Shown here one piece after another: positions 15,463 through 22,750 of a DNA stretch of 22,750 nt. Each line of letters begins with the position of its first letter. The first letter of the stretch is position 1. Under the pieces are notes generated by a model. It had not been told where the DNA came from and ran no database searches. It saw only the letters and a list, made by a program, of their open reading frames with translations. The stretch lies in NCBI GenBank assembly GCA_905215095.1, contig CAJMOL010000002.1, positions 1 to 22,750 on the forward strand, given 5' to 3'. Source of the stretch: an uncultured bacterium (lineage in GTDB: Bacteria; Actinomycetota; Coriobacteriia; Coriobacteriales; Coriobacteriaceae). Position numbers and translations under genes: made by a program.

Positions 15463-16176
15463 GTGCCGAACTCTGCCGTAAAACCGCTCATCTTGGTCGT
15501 TGAGGACGACCCCGCCGTCCGCAATCTTATTGTTGCCGCGCTCGAGGCGCACGGCTTGCGCCATATGGCTGTGGAGACCGCCCATGCCGCTATCGCCGCC
15601 GCCTCGTCGCAGGCGCCGAGCATCGTGCTACTCGATCTGGGCCTGCCCGATATGGACGGCGTCAAGGTGGTGGAGTCGGTGCGCGCATGGTCGGGCATGC
15701 CGATCATCGTGGTTTCGGCGCGCAGCGAGGACGCGGACAAAATCCGCGCGCTCGATGCCGGAGCCGACGACTACCTGACCAAGCCGTTTTCGGTCGAGGA
15801 GCTGCTCGCGCGCATTCGCACGACGCTCAGGCGCCTTTCGTATGCGCAAACGGGCGGCGTTGTCTCCGAGGGCTCGTTCGATACCGGTGAGCTGCATATC
15901 GATTTTGATGCCGGCATCGCCACGATGGATGGCGAGGAGCTGCATCTGACGCCGATCGAGTACAAACTGCTATGCCTGCTGGCGCATAACGCCGACAAGG
16001 TGCTCACGCACCAGTCTATCCTGCACGAGATTTGGGGCACGGCAACCAAGAGCGACCTGGCGAGCCTGCGTGTCTTTATGGGCACGCTGCGCAAGAAGAT
16101 CGAGTCCGACCCCGCGCATCCGCGCTACATCCAAACCCACGTAGGCATTGGCTACCGCCTAGTTACCCAAGGCTAG
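15463..16176 (+). CDS. KdpE-like OmpR-family response regulator
   Basis: This is a 237-residue two-domain regulator. The receiver has the acidic pocket VVEDDP (Glu14-Asp16), the phosphorylated Asp58 in LLDLGLPDMDG, Ser85 in VVSARSED and Lys107 in ADDYLTKPF. The C-terminal winged helix (about 138-237) carries LTPIEYKLLCLLAHN and the recognition region KSDLASLRVFMGTLRKKI, typical of KdpE. The start is a GTG at 15463 after AAGGAGTAGCGCT; the ribosome site overlaps the kinase stop. Its likely target is the kup promoter about 4 kb upstream, since no kdpFABC is in the window. Confidence 0.92.
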   Translation: MPNSAVKPLILVVEDDPAVRNLIVAALEAHGLRHMAVETAHAAIAAASSQAPSIVLLDLGLPDMDGVKVVESVRAWSGMPIIVVSARSEDADKIRALDAGADDYLTKPFSVEELLARIRTTLRRLSYAQTGGVVSEGSFDTGELHIDFDAGIATMDGEELHLTPIEYKLLCLLAHNADKVLTHQSILHEIWGTATKSDLASLRVFMGTLRKKIESDPAHPRYIQTHVGIGYRLVTQG

Positions 16177-16201
16177 ATCGCCAACCACCGTCCCAATATG
16201 A

Positions 16202-16266
16202 GTTGCGGTGAAATACGGTCTAACTTTGCCTAATTCCAGGCAAAACAGTCCGTATTCCACCGCAAC
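16202..16266. repeat. 65-bp nested hairpin between convergent genes
   Basis: GTTGCGGTGAAATACGG (16202-16218) pairs with CCGTATTCCACCGCAAC (16250-16266) over 17 bp with one mismatch. Inside lies a second hairpin, TTTGCCT (16225-16231) / AGGCAAA (16238-16244). It sits between kdpE-like (+) and the methyltransferase (-), so it may be a bidirectional terminator. The nested, near-symmetric design without a T-run also fits a dispersed palindromic repeat. Confidence 0.65.
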
Positions 16267-16271
16267 GTTGT

Positions 16272-17111
16272 CTATTTGCCCTTGGGCTTGCTGGCGTAGA
16301 ACTTCTTCTTTTTGAGCTTGCCGGCAGGAGAGGGTTTGCCGGCAAAGTTCGACTTGCCGTTGCCGGCCTGCGCGTGCGCGGGTACTGCCGCACGGGGCTT
16401 GCGGGCCTCGGGATTGCGCAGTTCCTCGGTTCGCTCTGCAATCTCCTCGGCGCTAAAGCCGACCTCGGCCATGGCATCCTCGATGGGCAGGCGGCGCACG
16501 ATATAGCAATGATGCACCTTCTGGTTGCGCGCGAAGTCCTCGGGGATGGTCTGCGCCGTAATGTCCTCCAGCACCACGCCCGCGCGCGCGAGCTTGCGCG
16601 TCTCGGGACGGAAGCCACGCAGGTTGCAGCTAAAGATGGCATGTCCACCCTGTGCGAGCAGGCGCGATACGCCGGCCAAAAGCTCGACATGGTCGCGCTG
16701 GACATCCCAGGTGCGGCGGCCCATCTTGGACGAGTTCGAGAACGTGGGCGGGTCGACAAAAATCAGATCCCAGCGGTTGCGCGTCTGGCGCTGGTCGCGA
16801 ATCCAGGCGAGCACGTCGTCGCGCACAAAGTGATGCTGCGGCCCCACAAAGCCGTTCTGACGCATATTGCGCTCGGCCCAGTCCAGGTAGGTGTTGGAGA
16901 GGTCGACCGTCACGGTCTCCTCGACGCCGCCGTCGGCTGCGTAGCAGGTGGCGGTGCCGGTATAGGCAAACAGGTTGAGTACCTTTACCGGACGGTCAGC
17001 GCCCTCAATCATGCCACGCACAAGATCCCAATTCACAGCCTGTTCCGGGAACAGGCCAGTGTGCTTAAAGCCCATGGTCTTGATGTTAAAAGTCAAGTCC
17101 TTATAGCGCAC
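16272..17111 (-). CDS. RlmK-like 23S rRNA methyltransferase, N-terminus missing at the junction
   Basis: The sequence closely follows the RlmK (C-terminal) half of E. coli RlmKL, which makes m7G in 23S rRNA. Landmarks are the SAM site VLNLFAYTGTA, the ribose-binding VDLSNTYLDWAERN, the catalytic-region DPPTFSNSSKM, DVQRDHVELL and EDFARNQKVHHC, followed by a Lys/Ala/Pro-rich basic tail of about 45 residues. The first codon in frame is a GTG at 17111 with no ribosome site. The frame stays open, and protein-like, upstream to about 17141 and then meets stops at 17142-17144. Homologues have roughly 50-60 more residues here, so the gene is 5'-truncated at the change of genome. It is probably non-functional as drawn. 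Confidence 0.8.
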   Translation of the reverse strand: MRYKDLTFNIKTMGFKHTGLFPEQAVNWDLVRGMIEGADRPVKVLNLFAYTGTATCYAADGGVEETVTVDLSNTYLDWAERNMRQNGFVGPQHHFVRDDVLAWIRDQRQTRNRWDLIFVDPPTFSNSSKMGRRTWDVQRDHVELLAGVSRLLAQGGHAIFSCNLRGFRPETRKLARAGVVLEDITAQTIPEDFARNQKVHHCYIVRRLPIEDAMAEVGFSAEEIAERTEELRNPEARKPRAAVPAHAQAGNGKSNFAGKPSPAGKLKKKKFYASKPKGK

Positions 17112-17141
17112 CTGCCACTGTGCGGGCTGCGGGACTTTATG

Positions 17142-17443
17142 TCATTATTATGAACACATTTCGAAAATTCTGTTAGTAAAATTTTGAGGTGAATCAGGAC
17201 GATTTTACTATTTTGAGAAGATTTTCACAACTTTCAAAAAAGCTATTGGGTAGGTTGCACAATCAAGTGATATACTAGTATTGCACATTGCCCATCTGCG
17301 CGAAACGTCCTGAAAAGAATGTGGGGAAATTGCGGATTTATCCAAAAATATTTCTACTCCGTTTGGAGCCGCGTCATTATAATATAGGTATCATAAAAAC
17401 GCATCTCTGCATCCCTGCAAAAAATGAAAAAGGAGAAACACAA
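17142..17443. promoter_or_regulatory. AT-rich junction and promoter region of the GH3 gene
   Basis: This 302-bp stretch carries no gene and is far more AT-rich than either side. It contains TAGTAAAAT (17174-17182) / ATTTTACTA (17202-17210), a perfect 9-bp inverted repeat, and TTTTGAG repeated at 17182 and 17211. TTGCACA occurs twice (17255 and 17281), around the palindrome ATACTAGTAT (17272-17281). TATAAT at 17378-17383 and TATACT at 17271-17276 are possible -10 boxes without clear -35 partners. The join between the two genome styles lies between about 17133 and 17290. Confidence 0.6.
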
Positions 17444-19687
17444 ATGGCAGTAAAAGCTTCCGAGCGCGTTCAGCGCTACGTCAATGCAAACGGCCCCACC
17501 ATCGGCACAGTGGAGCGCAAGGTCCTTTCGCAGGACGGCCTGTACTTCAAGGATATCGACGGCACCGGTACCGTCAGCGCCGTCAACGACTGGCGCCTTT
17601 CCCCCGAAGAGCGCGCACAGGCTTACGTCAAGACCCTGACCACCAGCGAGAAGATCGGCCAGCTCTTCACCTCCGACTGGCGGATGGGCCCCAAGTATCC
17701 CTCCCCTCGTCTCGCCGCCAACGGCCACAAGCCCGTGGGCGACGAGACCGGCTTGCTGGATGAGGCCCCGGTGGATGTCTCCGACAGCATCTTCGGCCAT
17801 CAGGCTCTGCCCAGCACCACCGACATGGTCAAGAAGTGCTTCAACCGCCACGTCATCCTCCGCGAGAGCCCCTCGCCCGAAGATCTGGCCGATTACCTCA
17901 ACCAGCTGCAGTACCTGACCGAGACCTGTGAGCACTTCGTGCCCATGCAAGTCATGTCCAACAGCCGCAACGAGAACGGCGAGGTCGTCTTCGGCATGAA
18001 CGACGCCACCGGCGTGTTCGCCACCTATCCCGGCACTCTGGGCATCGCAGCCGCCGTCAAGGGTACCGCCCGCATCGACATCATCGACAAGTTCGCCGAC
18101 ACCATCCGCCGCGAGTGGAACGCATGCGGCCTGAAGAAGGGCTATATGTACATGGCCGACTGCGTCACCGACCCCCGTTGGCAGCGCACCTTCGGCACCT
18201 TCGGCGAGGACCCGGAGCTGATCGAGGAGATCTTCGACCACCTGATCCCCGGCATTCAGGGCGGCAGCAACGGTGTCACCCCGGAGGGCGTATCCGTCAC
18301 CGTGAAGCACTTCCCCGGCGGCGGTGCCCGTGAGAACGGCTTTGATCCCCACTATGCCGCTGGTCAGTGGAACATCTACGCCACCCCCGGCTCCCTGCAG
18401 AAGTATCACATCCCGGCTTTCCGTGCGGCCATCCGCCACAACGCCGAGTCCATCATGCCCTACTACTCCAAGCCCTGCGCCGAGAAGAGCGCCCCGCAGG
18501 AGGACTTCAACGGCAACCCCATTGCGCTGAACCCCTACGGCTTTGCTTATAATAAGGTGTTCATCGACGGGATGCTCCGCAGCCAGATGGGCTTCAAGGG
18601 CTATATCAACTCCGACACCGGCATCGTCCACAATATGTGCTGGGGCGTCGATATGCTGGACGAGCCGGAGCGCATCGGCTACGCCGTCACCCAGAGCGGC
18701 GTGGACCTGATCTCCGGTCTGCTGGACAACGAGCTGGGCGAGGAGAGCTACGCCCGCGCCACCAATGGCTACTACGACACCCACGAGGTGCCCGCCGGCT
18801 TCAAGAAGGAGGACCTCGTCCTGACCGACGAGAGCCTGAACCGCGCCGTCAGCCGCACCCTGACCGAGTTGTTCCGTCAGGGCATGTTCGAGGACCCCTA
18901 CGCCGACCCCAAGAAGGCCGCCGAGGTCGTAGCCACCAAGGCCGACTGGGAAGAGGCTGCCCGCGTCCACCGCGAGAGCGTCGTCCTGCTGAAGAATGAC
19001 GGCACCCTGCCCCTGAAGAAGGGCTGCAAGGTCTACGCCGAGGCCTTCGGCAAGAGCGCCGAAGCCAGCGGGGCTGCCACCAAGGCCCTGCGGGAGATGC
19101 TGGGCGATGTGGTTCTGGTGGATGACCCCGCCGCAGCCGAGATCGCCCTGCTGATGGTCAGCCCCCAGTCCGGTGCGTACTTCAACGCTACCCCCGGCTA
19201 TCTGGAGCTGGACATCTGCGAGGACAAGACCGTCTGCAACGTGGACGAGAGCGGCAAGCCCACTGCCGAGACCCACAAGGAGACCACGCTGGTGGGTGCT
19301 AACCGCATCCCCGGCATCGCCGAGGCGGTCCACGCGCACGGCGGCAAGGTCGTCTCCAACATCAACTGCCCGCTGGCTTGGGAAGTCGGCAGCATCGAGA
19401 AGGTCTCCGACGCGCTGACCGTCGGCTTCGACACCTATCCTTCCGCTACGCTGGACGTCATCTTCGGCCGCTTTGCCCCGGTCGGCAAGCTGCCGCTGAC
19501 CCTGCCCAAGGGCGATGAGGTTCTGGCTGTCAACCCGGACGGCGTCTGCGTCAGCCCCAACGACGTGCCCGGCTACGCCAAGGATGCCTACATGCCCGAC
19601 AGCATGAAGGACGAGAACGGCAAGGCTTACGCCTACCGCGACGCCGCCGGCAACTACTATGAGATGAACTTCGGTTTGAATTACTAA
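17444..19687 (+). CDS. Glycoside hydrolase family 3 protein (beta-glucosidase-like)
   Basis: GH3 enzymes release beta-linked sugars from the non-reducing end. The 747-residue product has the (beta/alpha)8 domain with DPRWQRTFGTFGEDP (243-257), VKHFPGGG (287-294) and the nucleophile region YINSDTGIV (Asp391), then the alpha/beta sandwich starting near VLLKNDGTLPL. The usual SDW after the nucleophile is SDT. No signal peptide is seen, so it acts in the cytosol on an imported oligosaccharide. The ATG at 17444 is chosen because AAAAAGGAGAAACACAA precedes it; the frame also opens from 17288 without a ribosome site. Style and codon use differ from the genes to the left. The substrate cannot be fixed; beta-glucoside or beta-xyloside are both possible. 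Confidence 0.9.
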   Translation: MAVKASERVQRYVNANGPTIGTVERKVLSQDGLYFKDIDGTGTVSAVNDWRLSPEERAQAYVKTLTTSEKIGQLFTSDWRMGPKYPSPRLAANGHKPVGDETGLLDEAPVDVSDSIFGHQALPSTTDMVKKCFNRHVILRESPSPEDLADYLNQLQYLTETCEHFVPMQVMSNSRNENGEVVFGMNDATGVFATYPGTLGIAAAVKGTARIDIIDKFADTIRREWNACGLKKGYMYMADCVTDPRWQRTFGTFGEDPELIEEIFDHLIPGIQGGSNGVTPEGVSVTVKHFPGGGARENGFDPHYAAGQWNIYATPGSLQKYHIPAFRAAIRHNAESIMPYYSKPCAEKSAPQEDFNGNPIALNPYGFAYNKVFIDGMLRSQMGFKGYINSDTGIVHNMCWGVDMLDEPERIGYAVTQSGVDLISGLLDNELGEESYARATNGYYDTHEVPAGFKKEDLVLTDESLNRAVSRTLTELFRQGMFEDPYADPKKAAEVVATKADWEEAARVHRESVVLLKNDGTLPLKKGCKVYAEAFGKSAEASGAATKALREMLGDVVLVDDPAAAEIALLMVSPQSGAYFNATPGYLELDICEDKTVCNVDESGKPTAETHKETTLVGANRIPGIAEAVHAHGGKVVSNINCPLAWEVGSIEKVSDALTVGFDTYPSATLDVIFGRFAPVGKLPLTLPKGDEVLAVNPDGVCVSPNDVPGYAKDAYMPDSMKDENGKAYAYRDAAGNYYEMNFGLNY

Positions 19688-19693
19688 GCTTTC

Positions 19694-19737
19694 ATCGATA
19701 ATCAACACTCCTTCCGGGGTGTTGATTATCGATTTTT
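19694..19737 (+). terminator. Hairpin after GH3 gene
   Basis: ATCGATAATCAACAC (19694-19708) and GTGTTGATTATCGAT (19719-19733) are perfect 15-bp arms, extended by three inner pairs, with a 4-base loop and then a run of five T. It begins 7 bp after the GH3 stop and ends 14 bp before the MATE start. It should therefore end or strongly reduce transcription into the MATE gene, or act as an mRNA-stabilising end. Confidence 0.85.
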
Positions 19738-19751
19738 ACAAGGAGAATCAA

Positions 19752-21125
19752 ATGCCTCAGACACAGAAAAAGCAAGATATGGGCACCGGCGACGTCAAGA
19801 AGCTGCTGCTCCAGCTGATGATCCCGGCGGTCGTGGCGCAGGTGGTCAATCTGCTGTACAACATCGTGGACCGCATCTACATCGGCCACATCTCCGGCAT
19901 CGGTGCGGCGGCGCTGACGGGCGTGGGCCTGTTCACCCCCATCCTGATGCTGCTGAACGCCTTTGCCATGCTCATCGGTGCGGGCGGTGCCCCCCGCACC
20001 GCCATTGCCATGGGCCAAGGCGATAAGGAACAGGCGGAAAAGATCATCAGCAACAGCTTCACCATGCTGATGATCTTCGCGGTGCTCCTGACCGTCGTGT
20101 TCTACGCCAGCGCACCCACCCTGCTGCGCCTGTTCGGTGCCAGCGATACCACCCTGCCTTACGCGCTGGCCTACAGCCGCATCTACATCCTCGGCTCGGT
20201 CTGCGTCCTCATTGTGATGGGCATGAACCCCTTCATCACAACGCAGGGCTTCGCCAAGATCAGTATGCTCACCACCGTCATCGGTGCGGTCATCAACATC
20301 ATTCTGGACCCCATCCTGATCTTCGCGTTGGGTCTGGGCGTGCAGGGCGCGGCCATTGCCACCGTGCTCAGTCAGGCCGTGGGTGCCATCTGGATCCTGC
20401 GCTTCCTCACCGGCCCCAAGACCACTCTCAAGCTGAAAAAAGAGTACCTGAAGCCGGAAAAGAAGACCATCCTGCCCGTCGTAGCGCTGGGCATCTCCTC
20501 TTTTGTCATGCTCTCCACCGAGAGTCTGCTCTCCATCAGCTTCAGCTCCAGCCTCGCCCGGTACGGCGGCGACGTGGCCGTGGGCGCTATGACGGTCATC
20601 ACCAGCGCTTCCCAGCTGGCGACCCTTCCCCTTCAGGGCATCTGCCAAGGCGGCCAGCCGGTGATGAGCTTCAACTTCGGCGCGGGCAAAAAGAGCCGCG
20701 TCAAGGAGGCCTTCCGCTTCCAGTTGACCCTCTGCTTCGGCTACACGACCCTGTTCTGGCTGCTGATGATGCTGGTTCCCGGCGCGGTGGCGGGCATCTT
20801 CACTTCGGACGCCGCCCTCATCGAGTACACCACGTGGGCCATGCGCATCTATATGGCTGGCATCTTCGCCATGGGTGTTCAGATCGCGTGCCAGCAGAGC
20901 TTCATGGCGCTGGGGCAGGCCAAAGTCAGCTTGCTGCTGGCCTGTCTGCGCAAGATCATCCTGCTGATCCCCCTCATCTTCATTTTGCCGCATCTGGTTT
21001 CTGAACCCGTTTTCGGCGTCTTCCTCGCCGAGCCGGTCAGCGACATCCTTGCTGCAGCCGTTACCGCCTTCACCTTCTTCACACGGTTCAATAAGATCTT
21101 GGACAAGGGTGCGGGCAAAGTCTGA
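19752..21125 (+). CDS. MATE-family efflux transporter
   Basis: The 457-residue protein has about twelve membrane spans in two homologous halves, as in MATE drug and metabolite exporters driven by Na+ or H+. The first half includes LMIPAVVAQVVNLLYNIVDR and IGAGGAPRTAIAMGQGD, the second STESLLSISFSSSLARYGG and QGGQPVMSFNFGAGKKSRV, all typical of the MepA-like subgroup. The ATG at 19752 follows AAGGAGAATCAA. It lies between GH3 and the SDR gene, 17 bp before the latter. The substrate is unknown; its place next to sugar enzymes may be chance. Confidence 0.92.
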   Translation: MPQTQKKQDMGTGDVKKLLLQLMIPAVVAQVVNLLYNIVDRIYIGHISGIGAAALTGVGLFTPILMLLNAFAMLIGAGGAPRTAIAMGQGDKEQAEKIISNSFTMLMIFAVLLTVVFYASAPTLLRLFGASDTTLPYALAYSRIYILGSVCVLIVMGMNPFITTQGFAKISMLTTVIGAVINIILDPILIFALGLGVQGAAIATVLSQAVGAIWILRFLTGPKTTLKLKKEYLKPEKKTILPVVALGISSFVMLSTESLLSISFSSSLARYGGDVAVGAMTVITSASQLATLPLQGICQGGQPVMSFNFGAGKKSRVKEAFRFQLTLCFGYTTLFWLLMMLVPGAVAGIFTSDAALIEYTTWAMRIYMAGIFAMGVQIACQQSFMALGQAKVSLLLACLRKIILLIPLIFILPHLVSEPVFGVFLAEPVSDILAAAVTAFTFFTRFNKILDKGAGKV

Positions 21126-21142
21126 TTGAACGGAGGTACACC

Positions 21143-21997
21143 ATGGAAAAGAACGTTCTGAACACTGACCTTTCCGGCAAAGTCGCCGTTGTCACCGGTG
21201 CCAGCGGCACCCTCTGCTCCATCTTCGCCAAGGCCTTGGCCCGCGCGGGGGCGAAAGTTGCCCTGCTGGGCCGCAATATGGACAAGCTCAAGGCGCTGGC
21301 CGATGAGATCGAAGCCGAGGGCGGCGTGGCCAAGGGCTACACCTGCAACGTCATGAACAAGGCCAACTGCTTACAGGTGGCCGAGGACGTGCTGGCTGAC
21401 CTCGGCCCCTGCGACATCCTCGTGAACGGTGCGGGCGGCAACAATTCCCGCGCCAATACCGACAAGGAATATTTCGAGATGAGCGACCTCGACACCGACA
21501 CCGTGACCTTCTTCGACCTCGACGAGAGCGGCGTGGAGATGGTGTTCAACCTGAACTTCATCGGCACCCTGCTGCCGACCCAAGCCTTTGCCCGCCAGAT
21601 GGTCGGCCGCGAGGGCTGCAACATCCTGAACATCTCCAGCATGAACGCCTACCTGCCCCTGACCAAGATCCCTGCCTACTCCGGTTCCAAGGCTGCTGTG
21701 ACCAACTTTACCCAGTGGCTGGCGGTGCATTTCAGCAAGGTGGGCATCCGGGTCAACGCCATCGCGCCGGGCTTCTTTGCCAGCGAGCAGAACGCAAAGC
21801 TGCTCTTCAACGAGGACGGCACCCCCACCGCCCGCACCGGCAAGATCCTTGCCGCCACCCCCATGGGCCGCTTCGGCGACAGCGAAAAGGACCTTGTGGG
21901 CGCACTGCTGTTCCTGCTGAACAATGACGCTGCCGGTTTCATCACCGGCATCTGCCTGCCCATCGACGGCGGCTTCTCCGCCTATTCGGGCGTGTAA
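21143..21997 (+). CDS. SDR oxidoreductase, fructuronate reductase (mannonate oxidoreductase) type
   Basis: This 284-residue short-chain dehydrogenase has the NAD(P) site VVTGASGTL (16-24), the NGAGG motif (95-99), the catalytic Ser in LNISSMNAY (about 165) and YSGSK (Tyr179, Lys183). A long insertion between strands 4 and 5 (about 100-135) is typical of the UxuB-like SDRs that convert fructuronate to mannonate in gut bacteria; that assignment is by recognition. The start follows GGAGG. It shares a strand with the MATE gene 17 bp upstream, so they are likely cotranscribed. A link to GH3 through hexuronate use is possible but not shown, since no uxuA or uxaC is in the window. Confidence 0.85.
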   Translation: MEKNVLNTDLSGKVAVVTGASGTLCSIFAKALARAGAKVALLGRNMDKLKALADEIEAEGGVAKGYTCNVMNKANCLQVAEDVLADLGPCDILVNGAGGNNSRANTDKEYFEMSDLDTDTVTFFDLDESGVEMVFNLNFIGTLLPTQAFARQMVGREGCNILNISSMNAYLPLTKIPAYSGSKAAVTNFTQWLAVHFSKVGIRVNAIAPGFFASEQNAKLLFNEDGTPTARTGKILAATPMGRFGDSEKDLVGALLFLLNNDAAGFITGICLPIDGGFSAYSGV

Positions 21998-22012
21998 GAC
22001 TCTGTAAACAGC

Positions 22013-22056
22013 AAAACTGCCGCACCGGGTGTGTTCCCCGATGCGGCAGTTTTCTT
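22013..22056. terminator. Bidirectional terminator between SDR gene and the carbamoyltransferase gene
   Basis: AAAACTGCCGCA (22013-22024) and TGCGGCAGTTTT (22042-22053) are perfect 12-bp arms with further partial pairing inside the loop. The A and T ends make it work on both strands, and it lies between convergent genes. Confidence 0.85.
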
Positions 22057-22058
22057 TG

Positions 22059-22750
22059 TTATTGGTTCGCCAGCAGCACTGCCAGAACAGCCTTCTGGAC
22101 GTGGAGGCGGTTTTCCGCTTCCGTGAAGATCTCGTCGGCGTGCTCCTCAAAGACGGCAGTGGAGATCTCCTCGCCGCGGTGGGCGGGCAGACAGTGGAGC
22201 AGCAGGGCGTCGGATCTTGCCTTGCTCATAAGCAGACTCGTGACCTGAAATCCCGCGAAATCCCGCAGACGGCGCTCGCTCTCCGGGGTGCCGGGGGCGG
22301 TGTTCCATGCCGCCGTCACCACAACGTCGGCGTCCTTGACACCCTCAGCGGGGTCGGTCAGGAGCTGGAACTTTTCGCCGTACTTGTGGGCGAACATCAG
22401 CACGTCGGCGGCGGGGCGGTAGCCCTGCGGGCAGACGCAGCGGACCTTCATGCCCGCCAGCAGACAGCCCACGATGAGGCTGTTGGCCATGCTGCAGCCA
22501 TCCCCGATGAAGCAGAGGGTCTGGCCTTCCAGCGCACCGCGGCGCTCCCGGATGGTCATCAGGTCGGCCAGCACCTGACAAGGGTGGGCGTAATCGGTCA
22601 GGCCGTTGATGACCGGCACGCCCGCCAGCTCGGCGAACTCTTCGAGGTCGCTCTGGCGGTAGGTGCGCCACACCACGCAGTCGTAATAGCGGCCCAGCAC
22701 GCGGGCGGTGTCCTTGAGGGGCTCGCCCCGGCCGGACTGCAGCTCGGTGG
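22059..22750 (-). CDS. Ornithine carbamoyltransferase-like protein, C-terminal part (start outside window)
   Basis: On the minus strand the frame is open from the right edge to a stop at 22059, about 230 residues, and lacks the N-terminal carbamoyl-phosphate domain start. The carbamoyl-phosphate-side motif DYAHPCQVLADLMT and the ornithine-side motif LLHCLPAHRGEEIS identify the family, which makes citrulline from ornithine in arginine biosynthesis or the reverse in the deiminase pathway. The usual TDVWxSMG segment that contacts ornithine reads TAAWNTAPG here, so substrate use may differ. A GTG at 22700 is not a real start because homologous sequence continues upstream (ELQSGRGEPLKDTARVLGR). 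Confidence 0.85.
   Translation of the reverse strand, partial: TELQSGRGEPLKDTARVLGRYYDCVVWRTYRQSDLEEFAELAGVPVINGLTDYAHPCQVLADLMTIRERRGALEGQTLCFIGDGCSMANSLIVGCLLAGMKVRCVCPQGYRPAADVLMFAHKYGEKFQLLTDPAEGVKDADVVVTAAWNTAPGTPESERRLRDFAGFQVTSLLMSKARSDALLLHCLPAHRGEEISTAVFEEHADEIFTEAENRLHVQKAVLAVLLANQ

Noticed and set aside
17142..17443. Insertion sequence or prophage end at the junction
   Set aside because: No transposase, integrase, terminal inverted repeats or target duplication could be found around the point.
17288..17443. 52-codon N-terminal extension of the GH3 protein
   Set aside because: No ribosome site at 17288, it spans the promoter-like TATAAT, and a strong ribosome site precedes the ATG at 17444.
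17354..19708. 784-residue open frame on the minus strand opposite the GH3 gene
   Set aside because: Its composition is an antisense shadow of GC-rich codons (Gly/Val/Ala/Asp repeats), with no recognisable domain, and the plus strand encodes a clear GH3 protein.
19692..20993. 433-residue open frame opposite the MATE gene
   Set aside because: Low-complexity His/Gln/Gly/Asp composition and no ribosome site; shadow of the transporter gene.

Overview
The window looks like two different genomes joined at about 17.14-17.29 kb. The left part (1 to about 17.14 kb) is GC-rich. Its AAGGAG-type ribosome sites, frequent GTG starts and gene content (short peptide deformylase, RGG-tailed acidic protein, Kup plus a KdpDE-like pair, PTS EIIBC operon) suggest a gut actinobacterium of the Coriobacteriia, probably Collinsella. 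The right part (about 17.3 kb to the end) has a different codon style and an AT-rich promoter region. Its GH3 / MATE / SDR / ornithine carbamoyltransferase content suggests a Clostridia gut commensal, Faecalibacterium-like. These assignments come from recognition of protein style, not from a database search. No tRNA, rRNA, CRISPR array, transposase or integrase was seen.

Left part. A 5'-complete acidic protein with an RG-rich tail (minus, running off the left edge) is divergent from a def-like gene followed by a LysR regulator (plus). These converge, through a 13-bp hairpin, on a four-gene minus-strand catabolic operon. In transcription order it holds an amidohydrolase-fold protein, a degenerate neutral-ceramidase-fold protein, a second ceramidase-fold protein with its ligands intact, and a PTS EIIBC permease. 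The operon is preceded by a TATTCCA palindrome and insulated by a 15-bp terminator from the next gene. That gene is an unusual fusion of an XRE/Cro-type DNA-binding domain to an AlaA-like aminotransferase. It has a second internal ribosome site and start exactly at the enzyme domain, and a cluster of GTTCAATT repeats (one a perfect 20-bp palindrome) upstream. A LysR regulator divergent from an EamA exporter follows, with two LysR-box-like palindromes in their shared promoter.

From 11.4 to 16.2 kb (plus) lies a potassium module: Kup, a 64-residue single-span membrane protein, a two-armed terminator, a sensor kinase of the KdpD type without the usual N-terminal sensor half, and a KdpE-type regulator. 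A nested 65-bp hairpin separates it from a convergent RlmK-like methyltransferase. That gene lacks its N-terminus because the reading frame is cut at the junction.

Right part. A 747-residue GH3 family hydrolase, a MATE transporter and an SDR oxidoreductase of the fructuronate-reductase type lie in line on the plus strand, with a strong hairpin after the GH3 gene. They converge on an ornithine carbamoyltransferase-like gene (minus) that runs off the right edge. The junction is either a chimeric assembly or a horizontal transfer, and should be settled before any statement linking the two halves is used.
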